The notes: generated by a model not told the origin, from the letters alone. A DNA stretch of 64,000 bases from Castanea sativa (GCF_040712315.1 NC_134020.1:12251751-12315750), one strand, 5' to 3'; shown: positions 24,001-34,693, numbered from the stretch's first letter. Numbers and translations are program-made.

Positions 24001-27000
24001 CCCTAGCGGCTGTCCACGCAAAAAATAATAATAATAAAAAAATAAAGCAACTTTAGTGGGAACCTTTAATCTCCGGATGCTCTTCCACAGAAAGGATAGG
24101 GAACCCCTAAAGGAGGGAACTTTGCAAAAAGATGTTACCTTAAAATTGCCATTTGTAGTCGGGGACCAGCAAATTCAATCTTCAATACTTCATTGTTCCT
24201 TTTTTTTATTTTTTTATCAGCAAGTAAAGAGCTTTATTAACACTCAAAAGAGAGAAAAATAGACAATTAGGCAGCACAAAAAATTAAGCTCTTGATAATC
24301 TGCCCAAAAAATCTAGGAGATCCACCTCTGACCCAACACCATAAGCTTGCTGTCATTCAAATAAAGAACATAATAGCTGAGATTTAAGCTGGAAAGCATG
24401 GGTGTGCCGATTGGGTCAGCGCAGCTAAGTCCGATATGCATGGACGCGACGTGCGGCTGTGGACGCTGCACTTGTGTCCATGACCAATTTTATTTTATTT
24501 TACTTTGTTTTCCAATTTGGCTCGATACAGTCCGAAACAGGCCCCAAATTTTGTCAAAACACACCGTTTTGACATCCTAGTTTAAAGAAAAAACCCTAAA
24601 CTCATCTCAAACTCTCTTTGACTCTCTCGTTCTCTCTGTCTCCTCTCTCTCTCTCTAACACACGGCTCTCCCTTAAACTCCCACAAACTCCCTCCATATC
24701 TCCTTTGCCTCACTGACCCAAGCTCACTCTCCCAGCTCTTCATAAAATCTCAAACCTCGGTCTCAATTGGTATATGTTTACCATTATATGAAAAAAATGC
24801 TTAGCAATATATAGAAAAAAAATATATATATATATATATATATATATTTAATAATTTATTAATAAACGAATCCTACCGCACCCGCACCCACTTTTTCAAA
24901 AATTACCGAGTCACTGCACTGCACCTGAACCCGAATCCACACCCGTGCTTCCTAGGTTGAATAACTGAACATTCCTTCGCTCAAAATGACACAGGTTCCT
25001 TTTGCCCATTTTGTCCACATTAAACATGACAGAATAGCCCCTCAACTGCTAGAAAGCATCCTCTTACCACACAGCCATTACCAACTGAGAAACAGGTCAA
25101 TAATCTTTCTAGGTATCACCCAATTAAGAACCATTAGAGTCAACATAAATGCCCAAAGCTCACCAGCAACAGTACAATGCAAAGAAAAAAGATGTTCAAT
25201 ATCCTCCCCATTCGCTTTGCTCATGACACACCAATCAGGAATAACAAATCCCCCTTTTCGCAGATTGTTAGTGGTTAAAATCTTTCCTTTCACTTTAGAA
25301 CATACAAAGAATCTGACACAAGGAGCTCTCACTTTCCACTCCTTCCAAGGAAAGGAATGATCCCCTGCCCCCCCCCCCCCCCCCCTCAAAATTTTGTAGA
25401 AAGAAAGTACTGAAAATCCCAAAGACAGAAGGAACCCAGATCAATCTATCCTCCTGAGAGGAATTAAACCTGACAAAATATAATTCCGTCAAAAAAAAGG
25501 TCCATGCTCTCTAACACCCCATCATGCAAAGGACAAGTGAAAGTGGGATTCCGTTGGTTCCACCCATTAGATACATCCAAATAGTCAAATACAGTGGCAT
25601 CTCTATTTCTTGCAATAGCAAAAAGACCCTAGAACCTGTTAATTAAAGGCCCATCTCCCCACCAATTATCAATCCAAAACCGAATCTTATGACATGTTCC
25701 CACTTCAAATGAGGTGTTTTTCGAAATTTCAGACCAACCCTTACTAATGTAATGAGTAACTCCCCCCCCCCCCCCCCAACTTATTTGAACACCAGCCACC
25801 CTTTGAAATACCATATTTAATCCCTATCACCTCCCTCCACAGAGAACTTGTCTCCATCCCAAACAGCCACAACCATTTGCCTAATAAGGCATAGTTGAAT
25901 AACAGGAGATTTTATTCCCAAGCCTTCCCCTTTGAAAAGAATGTCAAAAATAGAATCCCACTTAATCAAGCGGAATTTATTCTCACCACCCAAACCACAA
26001 CAAAAAAAATCTCTTTGGATTCTTTCCATTCTATTGGAAATCAAACTCAGGAGAGGGAAAAGAGATAAAATAAGTTGGGAGACTAGAGAGCGTCGTACTA
26101 TTAATAAGAATAAGCCTTCCACCCTTAGATAAATTTATCTTCTTCCAACTAGCAAGTCTTTTTCTCCATATTTTCCAAAATTCCATCCCAATAGCTTTAC
26201 TCTTAAATTGAGCTCCTAAAGAAAGCCCCAAATATTTCAGAAGGGTAGAAATTTTACCCCCCAAATTCTGAGTTAACCTTCCATATGACGCACATCCCCC
26301 ACAGGGACCATCTCTAATTTTACCAAATTAATGCTCAACCCAGAGGCCGCCTCAAAAAGAAGCAAGGTACACTGCAAGAATCTCAATTGATTCTGATTGG
26401 CCTCACACATGATAAGAGTATCATCTGCAAAAAGAAAATGAGTAATAGTATGAACCTCCCCATTACCTCTTACAAAGAATCCAGCCAAGAAGCCTCCCTG
26501 TGCTACCTTCCAAAGCAGATGACTCAAAGCCTCACAAAAACAAACAAAATCAGCGATAATTGATCACCTTGGCGCAAACACTTGGAGCTTGCAAAAAAAC
26601 CACTAGGCTCACCATTCACCAATACAAAGAAGTAGAGAACCATGCCATGGATACAGGAATGAATCCACTTTATTTTTACCCCAAAACCACCTCTACTCAA
26701 AACATATAAAGAGGAAGTCCTAATTCAAATGGTCATATGCTTTCTCCAAATCCAGTTTTAAAAGAACTCCTAGTCTCCCCTCTCAAGCAACTTTCCAAAC
26801 ACCCATTAGCTATAATAACTGAGTCTAGGATATGCCTTCGCTGGATAAAAGCATTATAAACATCGGAATAAGCTCCCCCATAACCAGCCTCAATCTATTT
26901 AACAGAACTTTGGTGAGGATCTTATAGACACTGCTGAGTAATCTAATGGTCTGAAGTCCTTAACATCTACTGCCCCTATCTTTTTAGAATAAGGGCAAGA

Positions 27001-28007
27001 AAAGCAGAATTCAATCTCTTTTCAAACAACCCACTCTCATGAAAATCATGAATAAACTTTAGGGGGAAATTACATTTTACCATTCTAAACTATACCCCAA
27101 ATTACACTTTGCACCCTAAACAATTCGAATGTACGTTTTACATCATAAATTATGACCCATGTTAAACTTTGCACCCCAACGTTAATTTTACAATTATGTT
27201 TGACAAAAATTTCGAGCATGTGACTCGCACATGTGTATTGCTTAAATGGCTCAAAGTTAAAAGACCAAAAACCCCATCTTCCCAATCAATTAAAAACAAA
27301 AACTTCTTTCATTATTTTTACGCAGCTCTCTCTCTAGCATGGGTGTGTAGCAGCTCCTCTCCCCAAATCAAAATCTGTGTAACCCTAAATTAGCAAAACA
27401 AAATCATCAATAGCACCACCATTGCTCCACCACCATGGACATTTTAGTTATTTGGTTCCCATGAACTAAAAATATTTCAAGATGGCTGGTCCAATTCAGA
27501 AACAATGATGATGATGGAAATCCTCAATGTCAACTAGAGCATGGTCCCCAAGTAAATATATCGGTAAATTTTGCTATTGGAGTACTTATGAAATGTTATA
27601 CTACACAGAGGTAGGACCTTGGATAATTTTCCACGAAAGGAAAAAGGTCAGTGTGAGCAATTGGATTTATGACTTTTGTCTTTCCATTGAGTATCAAAAT
27701 TAAGTTGAAGGTAAGTCTGCACTCCTTTTTTGCAGTAAGTGGTTATTAAAAGGCTAGTATATGGCTTTGAAGTTAATTTTAATTAAATATCTAATGCCAT
27801 AAGATTGGCAGCCCCATGGAATTTACAAAGCCACATGTTAGCTGTTAAGGAAAAGTTGTTTCTTTGCTTTCCCTCAAGGACATGTTCAGTGGCTCTTGTA
27901 AAGGCCATTTTACCATTTATATCCAAGTGGTCAAGTGGGCCATTCGTCGCAATGGTGGAACAATGGTGTTGCCATTGATGATTTTGATATGGGGAGAAGA
28001 GCTGCTA

Positions 28008-28057
<50 letters not shown>

Positions 28058-31000
28058 GGGTAAAAAATAAAGAAAGAAGCTTTTAATTGGTTGGGAAGAG
28101 AGGGTTTTTGGTCTTTTAACTTTGTGCCACTTAGGCAATACACATGTGCAAGTCACATGCTTTGAGATTTCCATCCAACATAATAGTAAAATCGAGGAAG
28201 GCATGCCACACTAGGAACAATTTGTGGATTGTACAACCACAAAGAGCTAGTGAGGGCTGGAATGGAATATTATATGGGTGCAAAGTGTAACAAGGGTCAT
28301 AATTTAAGGTGAAAAACATGCATTCAAATAATTTAGGGTGCAAAACGTAATCCAAGGTATAGTTTAGGGTGGCAAAGTGTAATTTTTCCAAACTTTAGAA
28401 TATCAACCTTAACCACACCCCACTCATAGTTTGCACGGCCCAAGTAATCTCCTCCTTTGTAAAAGATTGCACAATCTGGTCAATAGTGGCACTATCCAAC
28501 ACATTAAACTGGGCCCAACCAATCTCGGTCTCCACTGATCTAATTCTCTATGAAGATTCTTATAGAAATCCACAATTTCATCCTGAATCATACCCTAGTC
28601 TGTACATAAATGATCTCCCACTTGCAACTTCCTAGTAAAATTATTGCATCTATGAGAATTGGCCATATATTGAAAGAACTTTGTATTCCAGTCACCTTCA
28701 CAAATCCAAGTTGCCCTTGATTTTTGTCTCCAACTGATTTCTTCCATCAGCATAACTTCTTCATTGTTTCTGTTGATGGATGTAGAATATTGATGAGCAA
28801 AGAAAGATTGCATAGATTCCAACTCCCAATCATGGCAACATCTAATGAACGCCACATCCCAATGGACATTTCCATTATGATAGCTCACGTAATTTGCCAC
28901 AAAAGCTTCTTTAGCTCAAGAAATATGGAAATGGTCCAGGTAGGCTTCCTTAAGAATGACCCCTCCACACCAAGAATATGCAAGTCAATTTTTATAGTTT
29001 GTTATTTCAATATACATATAATTTTTAAAACTTTTAGAATTTAGGATTTTATTTCCTTGACTTATGTGTTTTTAAGACTTTTCTAGTCAAATTAGAGTCC
29101 TATTATGGAACTGCCTTTGGATAGGCTTGCAATCTGTAAAACAAAAATAAGAAGCCTATTCTCGATGAAATTGCTATCAATTTATTTTCATTCCTCTGAT
29201 CAATTCCACAATTCTTCCTTGTGGATTCAACAAACCCCTAATAGATTTAAGGGTCTGCATTTAGCAAGAACGACATCTAGCCCTTTCATGCTTTTCATTC
29301 TACATCACCACTAAAAGGAGTTTTGTAACTTACATCTACACCAAGACACCTGTGGTCAATACTCACACGGTTTCAACCATACTTCATGCTTCCTATGAAA
29401 ACCAACCTAGGCAACCCGTCCTACCCATCTCTACCGCCCCCTCCCTCAACACACGAGGAATCCAAATAAGTTACTATATAGTCATGCCCAAGAAAACGTG
29501 AAGGAAAATCGAGCAAAGTTTCCACCTAAAACATGTCTTCTTGCAATCTTTTAAAATTCATGGAAGAAATTAAAATTAAAATATGATGGGTTTAGGCACA
29601 TTTAATTTATCTCCATTTTGAAACTTTGTGGCACTTCTCTTTATGAGACTTCACCTGCTAAAATAGCAGCCATCTTCACCTTCTCCCATATCCCACACCC
29701 AATTGATATCGTCTCTCCTATTTATATATAACCTCAACTCATTCAACAAAGCCTTAACCTAAATAATTTGGAGTCATATACATAAATCCTTCCTTGCAAC
29801 CCTCCTTTATTCAAGATTGAGGCCCACTACATGGATCTGATTGGTATCTAGTAAATGTTCTACAATTTTTTCTTGACCTTTTCATATATCGTTGTAGTTG
29901 ACCTTTTCCTTACAAACTCCATGCTATGACCCACCAGCTAATACTCTAATGTTCCAAAGGAGAAGATATGTTTCCATTGGAAAAGCATATGAAAGCAGAA
30001 GACCTCCTCTCAAGTGGCTTTCTTTATTTGGAGTGTTGCTTTGGGGAAATGTCTGAAATTGACAATTTAAGAAAAATGAAGGTTTGGATATTGGATTGGT
30101 GTTATATATGCAAGTGCAATGGCAAATCAGTTGACCATCTTTTCCTTCATTTTTCAGTTGCTATGGATTTGTGGTCTATGGTTTTGGGTTTATTTGGAGT
30201 AAGTTGGGTTATGCCAAAGTCAATTGTGGGGCTCCTAGCTTGTTGGCAAGGTCGGTTTGGCCGTCATCGAAACGGTCATATATTAATAATTGTTCTCCAT
30301 TGTTTAATATGGTGTCTTTATAGGGGAAGAAATAGTAGGTGTTTTGAAGATAATGAGAGATTCATATCAAACCTCAAGTTATTTTTCTTTAGAACCTTAG
30401 TAGATTAGTTGTCTGCTTTGTGAAACCAATCATTCACCTCTTTTCTTGAATTTCTTGATTTATTTAATTTTTGAACTTGATTTGTTTGACACCTGTACAC
30501 TTCTTGGTGTACCGGGGCATCTCTTTTTTTATATCAATAAATCTTATTACTTATCAAAAAAAAAAGAGAAGATATATCAAATTTAAGTGGTTAGCATGTA
30601 TTGAGCTAAACAAGGTTGGCTTAATTTTACTACATTTGAGTATCGTTCAAAGCAAACATCCAACCATGAGCTCCAAATGGTATATTAGCGTAGCCAATGA
30701 GCTCTAACTCAAATGCATATACTCTCCTCATAAGAGTAACAATCTAATGCTCCTAGAGTAGCATTCTTTTCTTGGACTACCGCTTTAGGTAAGATTCTAA
30801 CTACAGATAATCTTTGGAATAGGCATATTGTAGTGCTTGATTGGTGCTATATGTGCAAAAGGTGTGAGGAATTGGTGGATCATCTTCTTCTTCATTGTCG
30901 GATAGCATATGAGTTGTGGTCTATCGTATTTTGTTTGCCTGGCATCCACTAGGTTATGCCATATAAAGTTATTGAGTTGTTGGCTTCTTGGTAGGGCCAA

Positions 31001-32995
31001 TTTGGAAGACAGAAATACAGATTTCTAGAGTTTTGTGCCACATTGTTTGTTTTGGTGTTTATGGTGGGAACAAGATGCTAGATGCTTTGAGGACTTTGAA
31101 CGGTCGATCCTTGATTTAAAGTCCTTTTTCTTCCATACTCTCCTTGAATGAGCTTAGTTTTACCTTCTTGCTGTTCTTTATCCCTCCCTGTTATAGTTGG
31201 TCATTGTAATTTGGGTTCTTAATTTTTGCCAATGTAGTACATTTCCAATGTACTTGGGTTGGCCACTCTTTAATAAAAAGTTCTTATGTTATTTATCAAA
31301 AAAACAGTATGGTGGAGGATGAGATTGTGGGTTCACTACCCACCAGATGTGTTACTTACCCAAAATAAATAAATGGTATTTTTTTTATAAGTAATAAACT
31401 TCATTGAAAAAAGATGTAAGAAAATAAAATGAAAACAAAGCACATAGGTCATGTGCTAGAAGCAACAATGAAAAAACTAACAATGAAAGCACAAAAATCA
31501 AGCATATTAGGTAAAGAAATAAAAGCAACACCCATAGCATTTGCCCAATCAAACAAGGTCTAAAAGAAGAGAAGCTTCAACTCATAAATCGATCTTTAAT
31601 TCCCGTCAAAAGGTACATGTATATCTTTCCCTCCAAATGACCCACATAAGACAATGAGGGTTCATTCTCCAAAGCACCTTAGATCTGAGTCTATTGAGCT
31701 TGCCTAACCAACTTGCTAAAAGTTCCACAACACTACACGAGATGACCCAATGAGCCCCAAGTAGTGAACACACCATATTCCACAACTTTTGAGCTACTGG
31801 GCAGTGTAGGAGTAAGTGGTCAGTGGTCTCCCCATTTCTCTTGTACATACAACACCAATCCACCACCACCACCACCACTTTTCGACTCCTTAAATTATCA
31901 ATAGTTAAAAATTTCCCCAAAGCCGCTGTCCAAATAAATAAACTAACCTTTGGAGGCATTTTTGGTTTCCACAATGGTTTCCAATAAAAGAATCTGGGTT
32001 TGGGGATTGTGCACTTTTGGTTTCCACAACGGGTTCCATGGAAAAGAATCTGGGTTTGGGGGTTGTATATTAAATAAATGGTATATTAAAGTCAATGATG
32101 ATGACAAACACAAAAAATAAAAGTATCCAAATAAAATCAGGATGATCAACACTAAAGGGACAAAGTTTAAAAAAAAAAAAAATAAATAAATAAATAAACC
32201 ATTTCAAACATTAACTAGATATTTAGTTACCATCCTGTGTAAGATCTTCAAACATTGACATGATGTCAGTTTTCAGATGAGCAGATTCAACAGTTGCAGA
32301 AAATTTTCCCAGATTTGTTGCAGCAGACCTCCTAACCATAGGCATGTCATCCTGACACAATTGACTGTATATTGACCGCAATTCTGTCTTCAGCATCTCT
32401 GGGGCACTTGGGGAGGCAATATGAAACAACCCACATGCAGAGACTCGTGCTGTAAACCATTCACCAGCTGCCAATCTCTGTAACACAACAGATTAGAACT
32501 TGGAGGTAAAATAATTATACATTGAACAAAAAGGCACAGGCAAACTATTGATGGAATAAACCAAATTCTACACCAGAGGAAAGCCACACACAAATATCTA
32601 ACCTTCACCAGAGGAATAAACCAGTCAACCAAGTCAGTCTCTCTCATCTGAGAGCCAATTCTACACAATGACTCCACCGCTTTTTCCCTCACACAGGTTT
32701 CCTCAACAGTGCAAAGGGTCTCCAACGGTGGGAGCAAAACATGGGCATGCTCCACTCCCCCAACATATGGAATAAACACCCCCAATTCCTCCGCCATCAC
32801 AAGAAGTACCTCATCATCGTCATCATTGTTTTCACTAAGAAATGGGATCAGTTCCTTTCTGGTTCGCTCCTCCCCAAGAGCACGTGCAATTGTGGATAGC
32901 CTCCGAATCGAGTTCAATCGTAGCTGAATGTCATCATTTTTCAGCTCGTCTATGAGCACAGCAATTGGATATAGTGGTTCTTCAACCATAGACAT
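12588..32995 (-). CDS. PP2AA (RCN1-like): Serine/threonine protein phosphatase 2A, 65 kDa regulatory subunit A (scaffold)
   Basis: HEAT-repeat scaffold that holds the PP2A catalytic C subunit and a variable B subunit together. Coding exons, 5' to 3': 32995-32603, 32477-32231, 22915-22803, 19382-19303, 19037-18896, 18773-18693, 17612-17508, 17335-17153, 13962-13870, 13222-13083, 12943-12877, 12707-12588; all introns are GT-AG and every phase joins without frameshift. They give 587 codons, against 588 for Arabidopsis RCN1. Recognisable segments in order: [106 protein letters not shown] and the C-terminus ending HVMMSS. The start is the MSMVEEP methionine, just after a 5'-UTR splice acceptor; a further upstream ATG at 33028 would lie in the intron. 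Introns of 3.2, 3.4 and 9.3 kb are swollen with transposon debris, but no coding exon is disrupted. I read it as functional. Confidence 0.97.
13375..13403. repeat. (GA)n microsatellite in PP2AA intron
   Basis: Uninterrupted AG dinucleotide run preceded by a G tract, in the intron between coding exons 9 and 10. Confidence 0.9.
13661..13790 (+). mobile_element. LINE 3' end, severely truncated
   Basis: From TTCCCTCCCTGTTTTAATTG to ATCAAAAAATA, this matches the 3' end of the LINE copy at about 31180-31303 (shared CCTCCCTGTT, TTGGTTGGC-like and TTAATAAAA blocks). It is only the 3'-UTR, in antisense to the host gene. Confidence 0.65.
14400..14960 (+). mobile_element. L1-type LINE fragment, ORF2 C-terminal region
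   Basis: Translated in shifting frames this gives [18 protein letters not shown] and later [16 protein letters not shown], the stretch after the reverse transcriptase that leads into the zinc-binding zf-RVT domain of plant L1 elements. Several frameshifts. The sequence breaks off at about 14960, where an AT-rich block intervenes, and resumes at 16505. Confidence 0.8.
14961..16500. other. Insert splitting a LINE, unclassified
   Basis: About 1.5 kb of non-coding sequence separates two consecutive parts of one LINE 3' region. It holds a (TA)n run at 15000-15043, a CAG/GCAGCAG-rich patch near 15405-15490, an A-rich tract at 15770-15880 and CT-rich sequence at 15955-15995. I could not find terminal inverted repeats or a target duplication, so the element type is unknown. 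Confidence 0.4.
16505..16985 (+). mobile_element. L1-type LINE fragment, zf-RVT and 3' end
   Basis: Shows [19 protein letters not shown] and [10 protein letters not shown], the conserved DHLLLHC...W..LFGV.WVMP pattern of the C-terminal zinc-binding region, followed by a 3'-UTR ending TTATTTTACTTATAAGAAA. It probably continues the fragment at 14400-14960. Confidence 0.8.
17052..17075. repeat. (AG)n microsatellite
   Basis: Dinucleotide run in the intron before coding exon 8 is complete, just downstream of LINE sequence. Confidence 0.85.
17613..18692 (-). other. PP2AA intron without recognised insert
   Basis: About 1.1 kb between coding exons 6 and 7. AT-rich, no repeat ends or coding similarity recognised. 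Confidence 0.4.
20035..20640 (+). mobile_element. L1-type LINE 3' fragment
   Basis: Begins with [15 protein letters not shown] and [10 protein letters not shown], matching the region before zf-RVT, then TLTVDNLKN and a degraded zinc-binding segment with an insertion or frameshift near 20225. Sense orientation is opposite to the host gene. The 3' boundary meets an oppositely oriented LINE-related piece at about 20640. Confidence 0.7.
20641..22530 (-). mobile_element. LINE ORF1-region fragment, interrupted by a Helitron
   Basis: Leftward translation from about 22427 has a Pro/Ser-rich leader, then [20 protein letters not shown] and [14 protein letters not shown], a pattern I associate with ORF1-like proteins of plant L1 elements. 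After the Helitron (21397-21724) it continues as a Gly/Ser/Val-rich frame (21191-20701). Frameshifts make it non-coding today. The family assignment is from memory of similar plant sequence and is moderate. Confidence 0.5.
21397..21724 (+). mobile_element. Non-autonomous Helitron
   Basis: Canonical ends: it starts TCTATACTATTATTTAAGG immediately after an A and ends CTAG immediately before a T, matching the A^TC...CTRR^T insertion rule. Just before the end is a hairpin with 16-base arms (21687-21702 and 21706-21721), 13 positions identical and the rest G/A or C/T differences, with a TTT loop. No target duplication, as expected. 328 bp, no coding capacity; rolling-circle proteins would be supplied in trans. 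Confidence 0.88.
23325..23435 (-). mobile_element. tRNA-derived SINE-like fragment
   Basis: On the minus strand GGGCCTTGTAGCTCAACC resembles a tRNA 5' end with A box and GGTTCAAATT resembles the B box, about 50 bases apart, followed by a pyrimidine/T-rich tail. No clear target duplication. It could also be a tRNA-like decayed sequence of other origin. Confidence 0.45.
23640..24000 (-). mobile_element. L1-type LINE 3' fragment (zf-RVT)
   Basis: Leftward translation gives [20 protein letters not shown], the C-x2-C...H-x4-C zinc-binding pattern, and [16 protein letters not shown] 14-base word (CTCCAGTTACGAAG) is duplicated on both sides of an A tract at 23937-23951. Confidence 0.75.
24001..24390. 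other. Non-coding intron segment
   Basis: No recognised element; a few T/A tracts only. Confidence 0.35.
24391..24952. mobile_element. Possible TIR DNA transposon
   Basis: The left end GGAAAGCATGGGTGTGCCGA and the complement of the right end, GGAAGCACGGGTGTGGATTC, form an imperfect terminal inverted repeat of about 25 bases. The inside has a GC-rich left part, CT-rich sequence and a (TA)n run near 24823-24846. No target duplication could be defined, so the superfamily is open. Confidence 0.45.
25368..25385. repeat. Poly-C tract
   Basis: A run of about 17 C inside the LINE; a second one of similar length lies at 25761-25777. On the LINE strand they are G runs. Confidence 0.85.
27063..28389. 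mobile_element. Mutator-like element with long terminal inverted repeats
   Basis: Nine-base target duplication AAACTTTAG (27054-27062 and 28390-28398), perfect. The ends read GGGGAAATTAC and, in complement, GGAAAAATTAC, and the inverted similarity continues for about 380 bases (27063-27440 against 28389-27945), with a roughly 90-base extra piece in the right arm. Shared inner blocks include GTGACTTGCACATGTGTATTG and AAAGTTAAAAGACCAAAAA. The right arm carries a long (GA)n run (28012-28055). The middle 500 bases contain no recognised transposase; non-autonomous. Confidence 0.88.
29045..29940. other. PP2AA intron segment without recognised feature
   Basis: No terminal repeats, RNA or coding domain recognised. 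Confidence 0.35.
29945..30575 (+). mobile_element. L1-type LINE 3' fragment with poly(A)
   Basis: The longest clean frame (29968-30408) contains [20 protein letters not shown] and [20 protein letters not shown], the zf-RVT region, and ends LKLFFFRTL. The 3'-UTR ends TTACTTATCAAAAAAAAAA. 5'-truncated, antisense to the host gene. Confidence 0.85.
30755..31304 (+). mobile_element. L1-type LINE 3' fragment
   Basis: Contains [20 protein letters not shown] and [13 protein letters not shown], then a 3'-UTR with CCTCCCTGTTATAG and a terminal TATCAAAAAAAC. It is a second, independent copy next to the preceding one. Confidence 0.8.
31378..31975 (-). mobile_element. L1-type LINE 3' fragment, opposite orientation
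   Basis: The frame from 31974 to 31606 reads [38 protein letters not shown] and [17 protein letters not shown]. Its 3' end gives TTTCAATGAAGTTTATTACT on the minus strand. It is inverted relative to the two copies at its left. Confidence 0.85.
31959..32068. repeat. Direct repeat, about 55 bp, two copies
   Basis: TTTTGGTTTCCACAA and AAGAATCTGGGTTTGGGG occur twice in order at a spacing of about 55 bases, at the 5' edge of the LINE copy. Confidence 0.7.
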
Positions 32996-33691
32996 TGTAT
33001 TTCCAATATATCTAACAACTTCAAACAATTAATATTGTCAACAGCACTATACATAATGTAACCATATTGTAGCTTGTAAAATTGTTGCAAATACAATGCT
33101 AATGATAATCTCCATATTTATCAAAGGAAGCCTAAATTTTAAGTAAAATAGATAATTTAACTGCAAAATTTATAGTTATTCCAAATTTATAATTTCCCAA
33201 TAATTAATCAGAACACGTAGATTATATCAATGCTCTATTTGGTTATTAACAATTTCAGGGGAACATGGAAATTCTACAGACGATAACATAACCAGTATTT
33301 GTTATAAAATTGCAAGAATTTTTCTTCATTTCTCGGTAACCAAACAGATTAAAATGGAGGAAAGATTGCAATTAGGATCGAAAATAAGATATCTAAAACA
33401 AACCCTAGAATTCAAATAAAAAATCCGGGGAAATTCGTAAAGAGGCAACAGATAAAAGACTCGTAACAGTATCTTCATTACAACGAAAACGGTATTGAAA
33501 TACAAATTGCGAAACTTAAAGATGTGATTTTTTATTTTCATTTCCTGAGCTGAGCTTTCTCGGGAACCAAACAGAGAGCAGGAATTCAAAATCAGCCTCA
33601 TTGAATAATTGAGAAAGGAAAAAGGAAATAAAAGATTACTATTTGAAGCGAAGCGAATCGATGAATGTGAAAATTGAGAGTGGTCTCTTAC

Positions 33692-33800
33692 CGATCTCAA
33701 TGCGTTCCCGCCGGCTGCCTCTGATCCCAGAGTCCGTTGGCGTAGAGAGAGATGAATCTGTGATGTGCTTGTATGGTGCGAATGAATTGCTTGAAAGCCC
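33692..33800 (-). other. PP2AA 5'-UTR leader exon (approximate start)
   Basis: Upstream of the start-codon exon a good splice donor, GATCG followed by GTAAGAG, lies at 33692/33691. Its acceptor would be TTGTTAG at 33012, giving a 680-base 5'-UTR intron ending 16 bases before the ATG. The transcription start is not visible and the right end is a guess. Confidence 0.5.
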
Positions 33801-33856
33801 ATAAAGAGTGAGTTTGAATCGAAAAATGGCTTAGCCCGTGGGCTGATTTTGGGCCG
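33797..33856 (-). promoter_or_regulatory. Site II-like (TGGGCC/T) promoter motifs of PP2AA
   Basis: Within 60 bases around the expected transcription start are AGCCCAT (33796-33802), the palindromic TAGCCCGTGGGCT (33832-33843) and TTGGGCC (33849-33855). TGGGCY site II elements are typical of plant housekeeping and growth-linked promoters. This is a motif match only. Confidence 0.35.
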
Positions 33857-33948
33857 GAAAGTTTTTTTAAAAAGCCAAATTTCCTAGTTGAGCTGGTTGT
33901 TCTTTTTACGATTTTACCGTATCAAATTAGAGTCAGTTTCTCCACTAA

Positions 33949-34693
33949 GGGTGCGTTTGTTTCGACAGAAAAGCAATTTTGAAAAATGTTTTCAGCATTT
34001 GCGAGTGTTTGGCAACACCGAAAATTTTGGTCAAACGGAAAAGAGGAACCATTGACCGTAAAATACACCCTCCCCACCCGGAAAATATTTTCCATGTCTA
34101 TTTTACCTTCAAATTGAGTTTTCCGTTGGAAAACAAAGAAAGAGAAGGAGAGGGAGAGAGCAACAACCCACACCAGAAAAGAGAGAGAGAGAGAGCTAGA
34201 GGGAGATCGCCGGTGAAGCCAAGATCACGCCATCCTCAACCCAAAGGCCCGCCGTCAAGCTCGCGCCGGGCGAGATCGAGACGCGATCTCGCGCCGTCGA
34301 GCTCGCGCCGGGCGAGATCGACGTGCGCGATCTCACCCACCGATCACGCCCACGCACGTCGATCTCGCCCACCGATCTCGCTCTTCCTCCTCCCTGTCTC
34401 ACCTCCCTCTCTCAGTTTAATTTGATTTGGCCATGGTGTTTTATTTGATTTTTGTTTGTTTAGAAGTTGATGGATTGTAATGTTGTATTATAAAATTTGT
34501 TTGGAATGTAAGAAAATATGAGAAATCAGTAATTAATTTGCATTTTCAGAATGTTACCAAACACTTGAAAATATTTTCCAAAGTATTTTTTAAAATGCCA
34601 CCAAACATCTAAAAATATTTTCCTTTCCCGAAAATATTTTCCTTTCCTGAAAACATTTTCCGGAATTGCTTTACTATCGAAACAAACGCATCC
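33949..34693. mobile_element. Harbinger-like MITE with GC-rich core
   Basis: Terminal inverted repeats of about 47 bases, GGGTGCGTTTGTTTCGACAG at the left and GGATGCGTTTGTTTCGATAG in complement at the right, both running to ATGTTTTCAG. The flanking duplication is TAA (33946-33948 and 34694-34696), as for PIF/Harbinger elements. The core 34200-34385 is GC-rich and contains two copies of GAGCTCGCGCCGGGCGAGAT or a one-base variant. It lies about 150 bases upstream of the PP2AA leader exon. Confidence 0.7.

Larger units (their letters stand above)
24970..28960 (-). mobile_element. L1-type LINE, ORF2 reverse transcriptase to 3' end, decayed and interrupted
   Basis: Parts in order along the minus strand: 28900-28595 with [20 protein letters not shown] (linker between endonuclease and RT); 26527-26273 with [12 protein letters not shown], the catalytic FADD box; 26264-26031 with [19 protein letters not shown]; and 25422-25078 with VPDWC-like and HLFSLHC zinc-binding residues. 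Many frameshifts and stops. A Mutator-like element (27063-28389) has inserted between the first and second parts. It lies in the sense orientation of the PP2AA intron. The 5' half of the LINE is not visible. Confidence 0.85.

Noticed and set aside
31310..31370. Second tRNA-derived SINE (GTGGGTTCACTACCC word)
   Set aside because: Only a B-box-like word is present, without an A box or clear tail.
33979..34425. 148-codon Arg/Ser-rich frame
   Set aside because: It lies wholly inside the TAA-flanked MITE and reflects its GC-rich repeated core.
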